This document shows, one piece after another, positions 56,478 through 64,000 of a stretch of 64,000 nucleotides of DNA. Under the pieces are notes generated by a model that saw only the letters and a list, made by a program, of their open reading frames with translations, had not been told where the DNA came from and made no database searches. The DNA lies in contig JAZSEW010000070.1 in the NCBI GenBank assembly GCA_045531895.1, forward strand, positions 1-64,000, in the 5' to 3' direction. Every line of letters begins with the position of its first letter. Positions within the stretch are counted from its first letter, which is position 1. The position numbers and the translations under genes are program-made. Origin of the DNA: SIG299 sp045531895. Lineage in GTDB: Bacteria; Bacillota; Clostridia; Lachnospirales; Lachnospiraceae.

Positions 56478-58544
56478 TCATTTCTGCACATTTTCTTTGG
56501 AAAAGCGTGCCACAACCTCTCGGATGGATACTGCATTTCCCTCATTTGTTCTGGCAATTTCAGCCAGTTCTTCCGTGGTCTGCCTTGTCTGGCTTACCTT
56601 CTGCAGCATATCCTCTGTACTCACCCGGACCTCTGATGGATTACTCTGCACATTGTCAATCTGAGTTTGAATATCCGATACAGACTGTACAAATACACCG
56701 GAGCAGTCTTTCATTTCCCGTATAATCTCCTGTATCTGTGAAATAGATTCATTATACTCATTGGTTGCATCTACAAATGCCTCAAACTGAACTTTAATAT
56801 CATTCTGCATGAACGCAATTATATTGTCAAAACAATCCTGTACCTTTGCAATATTATTTCTGGTTTCACCGCAGATTGCCTGAATATCCGACGCTGTCTG
56901 AGAAGAACTGTTTGCCAAATTTCCGATTTCACCGGCAACTACGGTAAAGCCTCTTCCCGCTTCTCCGGCACGGGCTGCTTCAATAGACGCATTTAAAGAT
57001 AACAGATTGGTCTGACTGGTAATGTCTAAAATCTGCTTTGCCATCTCATCAATCTGCATCAAAGACTGCAGATTAACCATGGCTTCCTGTATTGCACTGT
57101 TGTTTTCTTCTATTTTCTTGTTCGTATTCACTAACGATTCACTGGCAACATTTCTCATTTTCGTTACCTTTTCCATCAGTTCTGAGCTTCTTTCATTGCC
57201 GATGCGAATCTTTGTTTCTACCTGAGTAACAACTTCTGCAATTTTTCCTATTTCATCATCTACCTGCTGTACTGTCTCATTAACCTTTTCTGTATGCTCA
57301 GCAAACATTTCCGTCGCTGCAGCATTTTCTTCTACACACTGAATCAATGTCTCAGAAGAATTAGACATCTTACCGGCAGAGTATGTCAAGGAATCCGAAC
57401 AATTTCCCAACGTATCTACAATATTCTGGAAAGAATCACTTAAAGAATCTAATGCGGTTGCAATCTGTCCGACCTCACTTCTGCAATTAATGTATTTTTC
57501 CAGACGTCGGTCTTTACCGATTTGCAGATTCTTCAAATCCAGCAATGCACTTGTCACATAGGACAACGGCTTTGTACTAAAATGAATAAATATCCAGGAT
57601 AACGCCGCAATTACAATACAGGAGAGTACACAGATAAGACCCAGTTCTTTCATTACCTTATAAACATCTGCATATAAATCCGCCTCACTGTCCTTGGATA
57701 TTACAGCCCATCCATGTTCTTCATCATACTGATAAGAAACAATATAGGTAACTCCTGTTTCATCTTCATACACCATATCACCACGATTTGATGATGTATT
57801 ATTTTTAATTGCTTCCATAACTGCCAACATCATTCCATCTTCTATTTCTGTGGCAATTAAAGTTTCATCTTCATCAAAAATATACATTTTTGAATCCAGA
57901 TTAATCATGGTATACCGGGTAGTTTTTTCCTGATTATCCTCTAAATTATATAAAATTGTTTCAAGTGTATCAGCAAATGGTCCCCCTCCAACATATCCCA
58001 GAATGGTTTTATTATCTTCCGCATACAACGGGAAATACATGGAAAGAGTCAGTTTCTGAGATGCAGGTGATACAATAATTCCGGCATTGTACACTCCGTC
58101 TGCCGCTTCCATGGATTTCTGAAGCGCTTTGAGTCCATCTCCTGTTCTTGTGGTAATGCCTACTACATTTGGATTGGAATGCGCTACTACATGGGTATTC
58201 CATTCTCCCACATAAAGCCCTTCCCAGTTGTCCAGATATTTAAAATAGTTTTCCGTGTATTCCTGTGCTGCTTTCTGTTTTTCTGCATCGGACAAATCTC
58301 CTAAATACTCTTTTATTACAGGGCTTAAGCCATATTCTTTTAACAAATCCTCCTGATGTGTCACATACTCCTCAATTAATGTCGTTTGTGCATTTAACGC
58401 AAATTTCATATGCTCCAATGCTGACTTTTTCATTAATGCTGTCATTCCTGATTGGGCACTAAGAAATAACAAACCGATGCAAATAACCACTAATACAGTT
58501 ATCACACTGGTCAGCATTGTTCTCATCTTCCGGTTCTTCATCAT
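56478..58544 (-). CDS. Methyl-accepting chemotaxis protein with dCache sensor
   Basis: 688 residues. Membrane helix about 12-32, large periplasmic-type dCache_1 sensor (NWEGLYVGEWNTHVVAHSNPNVVGI, then SMYFPLYAEDNKTILGYVGGG and TYIVSYQYDEEHGWAVISKD), second helix about 295-317, HAMP and signalling domain with the tip QTNLLSLNASIEAARAGEAGRGFTVVAGEIGNLANSSS. The dCache fold binds amino acids or other small ligands. Its own terminator lies downstream and the divergent AraC gene upstream. Confidence 0.95.
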   Translation of the reverse strand: MMKNRKMRTMLTSVITVLVVICIGLLFLSAQSGMTALMKKSALEHMKFALNAQTTLIEEYVTHQEDLLKEYGLSPVIKEYLGDLSDAEKQKAAQEYTENYFKYLDNWEGLYVGEWNTHVVAHSNPNVVGITTRTGDGLKALQKSMEAADGVYNAGIIVSPASQKLTLSMYFPLYAEDNKTILGYVGGGPFADTLETILYNLEDNQEKTTRYTMINLDSKMYIFDEDETLIATEIEDGMMLAVMEAIKNNTSSNRGDMVYEDETGVTYIVSYQYDEEHGWAVISKDSEADLYADVYKVMKELGLICVLSCIVIAALSWIFIHFSTKPLSYVTSALLDLKNLQIGKDRRLEKYINCRSEVGQIATALDSLSDSFQNIVDTLGNCSDSLTYSAGKMSNSSETLIQCVEENAAATEMFAEHTEKVNETVQQVDDEIGKIAEVVTQVETKIRIGNERSSELMEKVTKMRNVASESLVNTNKKIEENNSAIQEAMVNLQSLMQIDEMAKQILDITSQTNLLSLNASIEAARAGEAGRGFTVVAGEIGNLANSSSQTASDIQAICGETRNNIAKVQDCFDNIIAFMQNDIKVQFEAFVDATNEYNESISQIQEIIREMKDCSGVFVQSVSDIQTQIDNVQSNPSEVRVSTEDMLQKVSQTRQTTEELAEIARTNEGNAVSIREVVARFSKENVQK

Positions 58545-58693
58545 ACCCCAGCCTCCTCATTTTCATTAGTAAAATAGTCTGAATCTCATCTATTTTTACT
58601 ATAGTAGCAAAAAAAGCAGTTTCCGTCTTTCATTTTCAGGCAATTCGTTGTATAATACAGACATAGTGTCAGATAACTTTACCAGGAGGAGCT

Positions 58694-59917
58694 ATGAATT
58701 ACGAAAATATACCTTTTTATAAAGAACTCTACTTATTCCACCAGGCAACAAAAATTCCGTTTTGTGTATTTGACAATACACCAAAAGACCTTTTACGCTA
58801 TCCGTTCATTTCCACTCTTGACTGCTCCTTAACAAATATGCAGCAGTGTTGTAACTGCCTTATCAATATTTCAGAAACAACTCACATGCCTTTACTCTAT
58901 TCCACCGACACCTGTTTCTGGGCGTTAATGAGACTGAATGTAAAAACAAATATCATGTTTGGACCTGTTTCCTCCACTCCTGTCACCTACAGAGAGTTTT
59001 ACAATACAAACCAGCATATAGGGGACCGGCAGGACCTGCTCCATCTGTACCGTGTTATACAACAAAGTCCCCGCCTTTCCCTTGCCCGTTTTGCGAGTAA
59101 TCTTTCCCTTTTTATTCAACTGGCATTTCAGGAATCTGTTTCTACGGAAACAATTCTTTCGCACCATGTGTCGGTGTCCTGCCGGACCACACAGCTTCAG
59201 CAGCAGGAAAACCCGGCAGACAAGGTACCGGAGGAACCACATTACATGAGTATTACAGAAACCATGACATTCCAAAAACACCTGTTATCCCACATTCAAA
59301 AAGGGGATACCGAAGAAATCGAAAAACAATTTCGACAGACCCCCCTTTTTACCAATTTGGAAACCTCTCCGTCTTCTGTAGAAGACTTACGGAAAATCTT
59401 TTTTATTTATGCCACCCTTTGTTGTGTATCTGTTCTGGAAGAAAAACTGGAGTTAGAGAAAGCATTTCCGATTTTTGATAGCTATGTTTCAAAAATCCCT
59501 TCCATCTCTTCTCCCGAAGATTTGTCTGAGCTTTGCAGACAGATTTCCATTGACTATGGTAATCAAATGAACGCTCTGAAACAAAATCGTTCTGTTTCAC
59601 CGATAGTCACCAAATGTCTGCGGTATATCCACGACAATTTGTATTCTAAAATCACCATCACTGACTTAGCCATGTATTGCTGCAGCAGCACACGTACTAT
59701 TACCAGACATTTTGCTGAATTTTATCATACAGCCGCAATGGAATATGTCTTAGACCGTAAATTAGAGGAATCTGCTTTCCTGCTGACCCACTCCGATTTA
59801 TCCCTGGCAGAAATCAGCCACCTGCTTGCTTTTTCCTCACAAAGTCATTTTACCGTTGCATTTAAGAAAAAATATTCCTACACGCCGCAAAAATACAGAG
59901 ATTCCTATACAAATTAA
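58694..59917 (+). CDS. AraC-family regulator with a long N-terminal domain
   Basis: 407 residues. The C-terminal ~100 residues hold two HTH units: KITITDLAMYCCSSTRTITRHFAEFY and SLAEISHLLAFSSQSHFTVAFKKKYSYTPQKYRDSY. The N-terminal 300 residues lack a known sensor motif; an early Cys-rich stretch (LTNMQQCCNCLINIS) is notable. CAGGAGGAG precedes the ATG. It is divergent from the chemoreceptor gene at 58544. The regulated genes are unknown; the neighbours are motility genes. Confidence 0.88.
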   Translation: MNYENIPFYKELYLFHQATKIPFCVFDNTPKDLLRYPFISTLDCSLTNMQQCCNCLINISETTHMPLLYSTDTCFWALMRLNVKTNIMFGPVSSTPVTYREFYNTNQHIGDRQDLLHLYRVIQQSPRLSLARFASNLSLFIQLAFQESVSTETILSHHVSVSCRTTQLQQQENPADKVPEEPHYMSITETMTFQKHLLSHIQKGDTEEIEKQFRQTPLFTNLETSPSSVEDLRKIFFIYATLCCVSVLEEKLELEKAFPIFDSYVSKIPSISSPEDLSELCRQISIDYGNQMNALKQNRSVSPIVTKCLRYIHDNLYSKITITDLAMYCCSSTRTITRHFAEFYHTAAMEYVLDRKLEESAFLLTHSDLSLAEISHLLAFSSQSHFTVAFKKKYSYTPQKYRDSYTN

Positions 59918-59920
59918 AGT

Positions 59921-60660
59921 CATGCCCACCGGCTAAGCCGGTGGCTTGATTTTCGCCCTATAAGGGCATTGTTCCGGCGCTGGAGTCTAAAGACTCATCG
60001 AAGGATTCGCCAACCGCAACATCAGTTACTTGCTAAACCCCTTGGGTTTATTTGTTCTTGTTGCTTTTGTTTGCCGGCTCACCCGTAAACGGGTCAATGT
60101 ACTCTTTCAAAGACATCTGGTCATATTCTAAATCCTCTTTTAATTGATTTCGAATATACTCTTCAATCTTTTTCGCATTTTTTCCTACTGTATCTACATA
60201 GTAACCTCTGCACCAAAAATGTCTGTTGCCATATTTATATTTGAGATGCGCATGCCTTTCAAATATCATCAGTGTGCTTTTTCCTTTCAGATATCCTACA
60301 AACTCTGACACACTCATCTTAGGTGGAATCTCAACCAGCATATGAACATGGTCCGGACATATTTCTGCCTCTATGATGTGTACTTCTTTCCTCTTGCATA
60401 GCATACTTAAAATATTTGCTATATCCTGTTTCAATTCTCCAAATATAATTTTTCTCCGATATTTTGGTGCAAACACAATATGATACTTACAATTCCACGT
60501 TGTATGTGATAAACTATTATTGTCCATTTGGACTACCTCCTTTTGCTAAATAAAACGGTTGGCGAACCTGTTTCTATTATAGCAATGGGAGGTATTTTCA
60601 CACAACGCTAAAGCTCCTTCAACCACCCGCATAGCAGGTGGTTTATTTGTTGCCCAAAGC
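59921..60660 (-). mobile_element. IS200/IS605-type insertion sequence
   Basis: An intact transposase gene flanked by imperfect palindromes rather than inverted repeats, as usual for this group: CCACCGGC-TAA-GCCGGTGG (59926-59944) on one side and AACCACC..GGTGGTT (60621-60643) on the other. No tnpB/IscB gene accompanies it, so it is the small IS200 form. It sits between the AraC gene and the flagellin terminator. End points are estimates to within about 20 bases. Confidence 0.8.
60048..60527 (-). CDS. tnpA: IS200-family transposase TnpA
   Basis: 159-residue Y1 HUH transposase. KYHIVFAPKYRRKIIFG opens the fold, ICPDHVHMLVEIPPKMSVSEF holds the HUH metal motif (HVH), and WCRGYYVDTVGKNAKKIEEYIRNQ carries the catalytic tyrosine helix. 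It excises and inserts single-stranded DNA through the palindromic ends. The frame is complete, so the element may be active. Confidence 0.96.
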   Translation of the reverse strand: MDNNSLSHTTWNCKYHIVFAPKYRRKIIFGELKQDIANILSMLCKRKEVHIIEAEICPDHVHMLVEIPPKMSVSEFVGYLKGKSTLMIFERHAHLKYKYGNRHFWCRGYYVDTVGKNAKKIEEYIRNQLKEDLEYDQMSLKEYIDPFTGEPANKSNKNK

Positions 60661-60718
60661 TCCGTTTCTCTTCTTGAGAAACTCCACAATGGACAACAGG
60701 CTTAAAGCCTAACAACAA

Positions 60719-60746
60719 AAGGAGAAGTGTCTTACGACACTTCTCC
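60719..60746 (-). terminator. Flagellin terminator
   Basis: GGAGAAGTGTC-TTAC-GACACTTCTCC (60721-60746), a perfect 11-bp stem followed on the minus strand by TTTTGTTGTT. It lies 31 bases after the flagellin stop and just before the IS element. Confidence 0.9.
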
Positions 60747-60776
60747 CAAAAACCATGTATATTATTTACCGTTTTA

Positions 60777-62399
60777 TTAGCCCTGTAATAAGGATAATAC
60801 ACCCTGCGTTGCCTGATTAGCCTGTGCAAGCATAGACTGACCAGCCTGCTGTAAGATATTGTACTTGGACATAGTTACCATTTCATCTGCCATATCTACA
60901 TCACGGATACCGGATTCAGCTGCCTGTAAGTTTTCAGCAGTATTATCCAAGTTAGAGATTGTATGCTCCAGTCTGTTCTGAACAGCACCAAGTAAAGATC
61001 TCTGCTTGGAAACCTTTGCAATAGCTTCATCAATGCATCCGATGGAATTAGAAGCACCAGTCTGTGTAGAAACGTCTACCTTAGAACCATTTACACCAAG
61101 TGCTACCGCACTCATATCATCAATAGAGAAACTCATGGTCTGACCTTCATTTGCACCTACCTGAAGGATAACACCCTTGCCTCCGGAAGCCACACCATAC
61201 TTTGCCTGACCAAGGAACGCGTCGGTATCACCAAGACCAGCACCACTTTGCAATGTGAACACCTGGCTCTCAAGATTCTCTGTGATAAACAAAGTAGCCG
61301 GTGCATCCGGGTCAGCACTCTCTAATGTAACATCCATACTAAGTCCTGCCGCAGCCATAATAGCTTCGATATCAGCCTCACTATATTCCTTACCAGACTG
61401 TAAATGTACGGTATAGCCTGCTGTTGACTGTAAATCTCCCTTGGCCGTATACTTAGCTGCTGTTGTTAATTCACACTCTTCATCACCTACAGCCGCATCA
61501 AACTTTATCTGAATAGTAACGTTTGTATCTTCACCATACTTATTAGATTTAAAACCAATCTTATTTGCACCGACAAACTTACCAGTAGTTCCTGTAATTT
61601 CAGCTGCGTCAACAGACCCCTTTACACCTGCTACAGTTTTACCGGATGTTACAGTACCTGTTCCAACTGTATAGGAACCATAATTTAAGTTCACTTCAAC
61701 ATCCGGCGGTGCCGCCTTTGCCGTAGAATCTTCCTGCTTTGCATTAGCAATCAAATCATCAATTTCAGACTGAGTATATGTAATGTTCTCTGCAAGATTT
61801 AATGTTAAAAGATTTCCATCTGCGTTCCAAATAGCAGATTCACCACCAACTTCAGCACTAGCACTTACAGCAACCTGAACATCTTTAATGCTCGATGTGA
61901 TAAACGCTGTTAAACTTTCATCATATAAACCGAACTTAGGACCTGCTTCTGTGCCACCTGCGCTGGATGCACTCAAGGAACCGTCCAATAACTTCATAGT
62001 ATTGAATTCAGTATCAGTAGCAATTCTATCTAATTCTTCCTGTAACTGTTCGATTTCATCCTGAATGTTGCCTCTATCGTCGTCTGTTTCAGTACCGTTG
62101 GCTGCCTGAACTGCAAGTTCTCTCATTCTCTGTAAGATGGAGTGGGATTCTGTTAAAGCACCTTCTGCTGTCTGAATCATGGAGATACCGTCAGATGCAT
62201 TTGTGGAAGCCTGGTCAAGACCACGAATCTGGCTTCTCATTTTTTCAGAAATTGCTAAGCCTGCTGCGTCATCCGCTGCACGGTTAATTCTGTAACCGGA
62301 AGAAAGCTTTTCAGTACTCTTTGCTAACGCAGAAGTAGAGATACCAAGCTGTCTGTTTGTGTTCATTGCTGTCAAGTTATGCTGTACGATTAATGCCAT
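60777..62399 (-). CDS. fliC: Flagellin
   Basis: 540-residue filament protein. The conserved D0/D1 N-terminus (LIVQHNLTAMNTNRQLG, LSSGYRINRAADDAAGLAISEKM, ASDGISMIQTAEGALTE) and C-terminus (LGAVQNRLEHTISNLDN, AESGIRDVDMADEMV, ILQQAGQSMLAQANQ) flank a variable centre of about 270 residues with no known motif. It is exported by the flagellar type III system and in gut species is read by TLR5. It has a sigma-D promoter, a leader with three CsrA-type sites and a strong terminator. It is a single-gene unit; paralogues may exist elsewhere. Confidence 0.96.
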   Translation of the reverse strand: MALIVQHNLTAMNTNRQLGISTSALAKSTEKLSSGYRINRAADDAAGLAISEKMRSQIRGLDQASTNASDGISMIQTAEGALTESHSILQRMRELAVQAANGTETDDDRGNIQDEIEQLQEELDRIATDTEFNTMKLLDGSLSASSAGGTEAGPKFGLYDESLTAFITSSIKDVQVAVSASAEVGGESAIWNADGNLLTLNLAENITYTQSEIDDLIANAKQEDSTAKAAPPDVEVNLNYGSYTVGTGTVTSGKTVAGVKGSVDAAEITGTTGKFVGANKIGFKSNKYGEDTNVTIQIKFDAAVGDEECELTTAAKYTAKGDLQSTAGYTVHLQSGKEYSEADIEAIMAAAGLSMDVTLESADPDAPATLFITENLESQVFTLQSGAGLGDTDAFLGQAKYGVASGGKGVILQVGANEGQTMSFSIDDMSAVALGVNGSKVDVSTQTGASNSIGCIDEAIAKVSKQRSLLGAVQNRLEHTISNLDNTAENLQAAESGIRDVDMADEMVTMSKYNILQQAGQSMLAQANQATQGVLSLLQG

Positions 62400-62434
62400 A
62401 ATAATAATCCTCCTTGGTTTATATGCTATTTTAT

Positions 62435-62478
62435 CTACTTCCTTGTAGCTACGTCCTTGTCAGTTTACATCCATGTAA
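62435..62478 (-). promoter_or_regulatory. Three tandem CsrA-type sites in the flagellin leader
   Basis: Minus strand, 5' to 3': TTACATGGATGTAA (62465-62478), TGACAAGGACGTAG (62449-62462) and CTACAAGGAAGTAG (62435-62448). Each centres on GGA in a short hairpin and matches the CsrA consensus ACARGGAUGU. The ribosome site AAGGAGG (62409-62415) lies downstream. CsrA bound here would be able to control translation of flagellin, as in Bacillus with FliW as antagonist. Confidence 0.7.
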
Positions 62479-62498
62479 GTTTACGCTTTCAATTTAGT

Positions 62499-62525
62499 AT
62501 ATCGGAAGTCTTTGAAATAATCTTA
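62499..62525 (-). promoter_or_regulatory. Sigma-D (flagellar) promoter of flagellin
   Basis: Minus strand TAAG (62522-62525), 15 bases, TCCGATAT (62499-62506), close to the TAAA-N15-GCCGATAT consensus. It is about 100 bases before the flagellin start. Confidence 0.8.
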
Positions 62526-62643
62526 AGCCTAAATTTGATTTTTTTCAAGTTTTTTTATTACATTTGTAGAATATTGTATAGGTAATTAGACCTAATTCTC
62601 CTAAAATATTTTCTGTTTGCTTTCATAAACTCAAAAAACTTTC

Positions 62644-64000
62644 TCAAAATGCCAACCAGAACATATATGGCGGAAGCTTTATAACCTCTTCCTCTATCGC
62701 CAGATTTTTTGGATGAATAATATACTGTGTCGCTATTTTCTTTCCAAACAGTTCTTTAAATCTCCCCAGAGAGGTAGCGGTATAATTTTTCGACGACTTA
62801 ACCTCTAGCGGAAACACTCTGAAATTTGTTTTATTTTCATTCGACAGAAGAAAATCTATCTCTATGTCGTTCCGGTGTTTTTCTTCATTATACCGAGTAT
62901 AAAAATACAGTTTCCTTCCTTTCGAGGTTATCATCTGAGCAATCATATTTTCATACAGCATCCCTTCATTCAAAGAAAGACGATCATTCATAATTTGTCG
63001 ATATAACTGCTCCTCCATAAGCTGATTTTCACTAAAAGCCAGACTTACTAAAAGTCCGGTATCACCCATATAGCATTTTACGGCAGAATCATTCTTATTG
63101 AGCGCAAAACCCACATTCGGGTCATTGCATTTATAACACAAATTACAAATCATAGAGTCTTCCAGCCAAAACAATGGTTCATCATATTTGTCAAACACAC
63201 CTCCTGGCTCAATCTCTTTTATAACCACCTTTTTTTCATGCGTAGATAAATAAGCTGGTATATTTTCAAACAAAGCCGAAACTCTGGAATTATATCTCTT
63301 CGTCGCCTTTTTTATATCATCCCGATACAATTCCAAAATATCTCTTTTCACTATATCCGCTGCCGTAAAATCCCGTCCGTTTTTTGCGAAAGCAACTACC
63401 GCCTGCGGCATTCCTCCCACTAACATATATTCTTTAAACAAATGCATCGCTTTTCTATGAAAGTTATCCTCCAACGGCTGCTTTTGCTGATAACAATCCT
63501 TTATATACTCCAACAAAAGCTCTTCTTTCATGTATACCATAAATTCTTCAAAATCAACCGGATACATCTTTATCTTTCGTTCTTCTGATGGAAGTGTAAT
63601 ATTCTCCACATTTTCCCGAATAGAAATTAAAGAACCCGTTTCAATAAAATCATACCGGCCATCTGCCACCAGATATTTAATCGCCTGCCGAGCCTTAGGA
63701 AAATTTTGAATTTCGTCAAATATAATTAATGATTCCCTTGGATACAATCTTACATTATATTCCAGAGATATGGTTTGAAAAAAAATATCCAATTGATTCA
63801 GGTTATTAAAATTCTCTATTATTTTTTTGCTCACATTATTGAAATCGATTAACACATAAGATTTATATTCATTTTTTCCAATTTCTTCAGCCACCGTAGA
63901 TTTTCCAATTCGCCGCGCCCCCTCAATCAGTAAAGCTCTGCTCCCATTACAATTCTGTTTCCATTCTACTATTTTATCGTATATTTTCCTTTTTATTTCC
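62644..64000 (-). CDS. DUF4143 AAA-type ATPase (5' end outside window)
   Basis: At least 451 residues are open to the window edge, without an in-frame ATG inside, so the start lies beyond 64000. Walker A is GARRIGKSTVAEEI, Walker B SLIIFDEIQNFPKAR, followed by the sensor ETGSLISIREN, an HTH-like middle (FKEYMLVGGMPQAVVAF) and the C-terminal DUF4143 nuclease-like domain (VFPLEVKSSKNYTATSL has the PD-(D/E)xK-like EVKSS). These ATPases are widespread in gut anaerobes, and their function is not settled. It lies upstream of flagellin and is transcribed toward it, but flagellin has its own promoter. Confidence 0.9.
   Translation of the reverse strand, partial: EIKRKIYDKIVEWKQNCNGSRALLIEGARRIGKSTVAEEIGKNEYKSYVLIDFNNVSKKIIENFNNLNQLDIFFQTISLEYNVRLYPRESLIIFDEIQNFPKARQAIKYLVADGRYDFIETGSLISIRENVENITLPSEERKIKMYPVDFEEFMVYMKEELLLEYIKDCYQQKQPLEDNFHRKAMHLFKEYMLVGGMPQAVVAFAKNGRDFTAADIVKRDILELYRDDIKKATKRYNSRVSALFENIPAYLSTHEKKVVIKEIEPGGVFDKYDEPLFWLEDSMICNLCYKCNDPNVGFALNKNDSAVKCYMGDTGLLVSLAFSENQLMEEQLYRQIMNDRLSLNEGMLYENMIAQMITSKGRKLYFYTRYNEEKHRNDIEIDFLLSNENKTNFRVFPLEVKSSKNYTATSLGRFKELFGKKIATQYIIHPKNLAIEEEVIKLPPYMFWLAF

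Noticed and set aside
60608..60829. 73-codon frame between the IS element and flagellin
   Set aside because: It covers the flagellin terminator and the IS end palindrome and has no ribosome site.
1..64000. CRISPR arrays, tRNA or rRNA genes, prophage or plasmid origin
   Set aside because: No regularly spaced repeats, no tRNA-like TTCGA arms with CCA-ends, and no phage or replication genes were noticed; a tRNAscan-type search could confirm this.

Overview
The window looks like chromosomal DNA of a motile, strictly anaerobic Firmicute of the Clostridia, most probably a Lachnospiraceae member of the Roseburia/Eubacterium/Lachnospira kind. The support is AT-rich DNA with strong AGGAGG ribosome sites, an archaeal-type AspRS, a T-box leader on thrS, clostridial oxygen defence (rubrerythrin, desulfoferrodoxin, FprA flavoprotein plus rubredoxin, Cys-type glutathione peroxidases), flagellin with chemoreceptors, and a GH43/esterase set for plant arabinoxylan. 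Species placement is inference. About 70 genes are seen, nearly all on the minus strand; only the SDR gene (3649), an orphan dnaK (29324) and an AraC regulator (58694) are on plus. No rRNA, tRNA, CRISPR array or prophage was seen.

Layout. 1-6.6 kb: end of an MsmK-type sugar ABC ATPase, a YitT/secreted/LCP-like operon, an SDR gene, MATE efflux and tcdA. 6.7-8.4 kb: archaeal-type aspS behind a long structured leader with a predicted H-type pseudoknot and a terminator. 8.4-10.3 kb: a peroxide regulon (two glutathione peroxidases, TSCPD protein, OhrR) with OhrR-like operators. 10.4-16 kb: a GGDEF protein and a five-gene operon (DUF89, DUF4177, DUF4298-GNAT fusion, MazG-like, MATE). 16-24 kb: GH43 lipoprotein, MarR regulator and two esterases as one operon, then a D-2-hydroxyacid dehydrogenase and a DUF2264 protein. 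24-29 kb: a secreted serpin and a GntR-controlled double ABC system. 29-31 kb: an orphan short DnaK. 31-41 kb: small acetyltransferases, argS with an arginine-rich leader peptide, a HigBA-like toxin-antitoxin pair, an Fpg-like protein lacking the catalytic proline, a WYL regulator and several decayed genes, including remnants of a sigma/anti-sigma pair. 41-53.7 kb: PlsC-DegV lipid genes, MscL, oxygen-defence proteins, an ABC/LytTR/DUF3021 operon with direct-repeat operators, T-box thrS, a glycosyltransferase, a DRE-TIM aldolase and rubredoxin-FprA. 53.8-64 kb: two chemoreceptors, an AraC regulator, an IS200 element, flagellin with a sigma-D promoter and three CsrA-type sites, and the partial gene of a DUF4143 ATPase.

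Three aminoacyl-tRNA synthetase genes in one window seem to use three different 5' leader controls: a T-box (thrS), a ribosome-stalling leader peptide (argS) and an unrecognised pseudoknot leader (aspS). This is the most interesting regulatory theme. Starts were moved inward from the longest frame wherever a clear ribosome site dictated it. Everything here was read by eye; no search or folding program was run.
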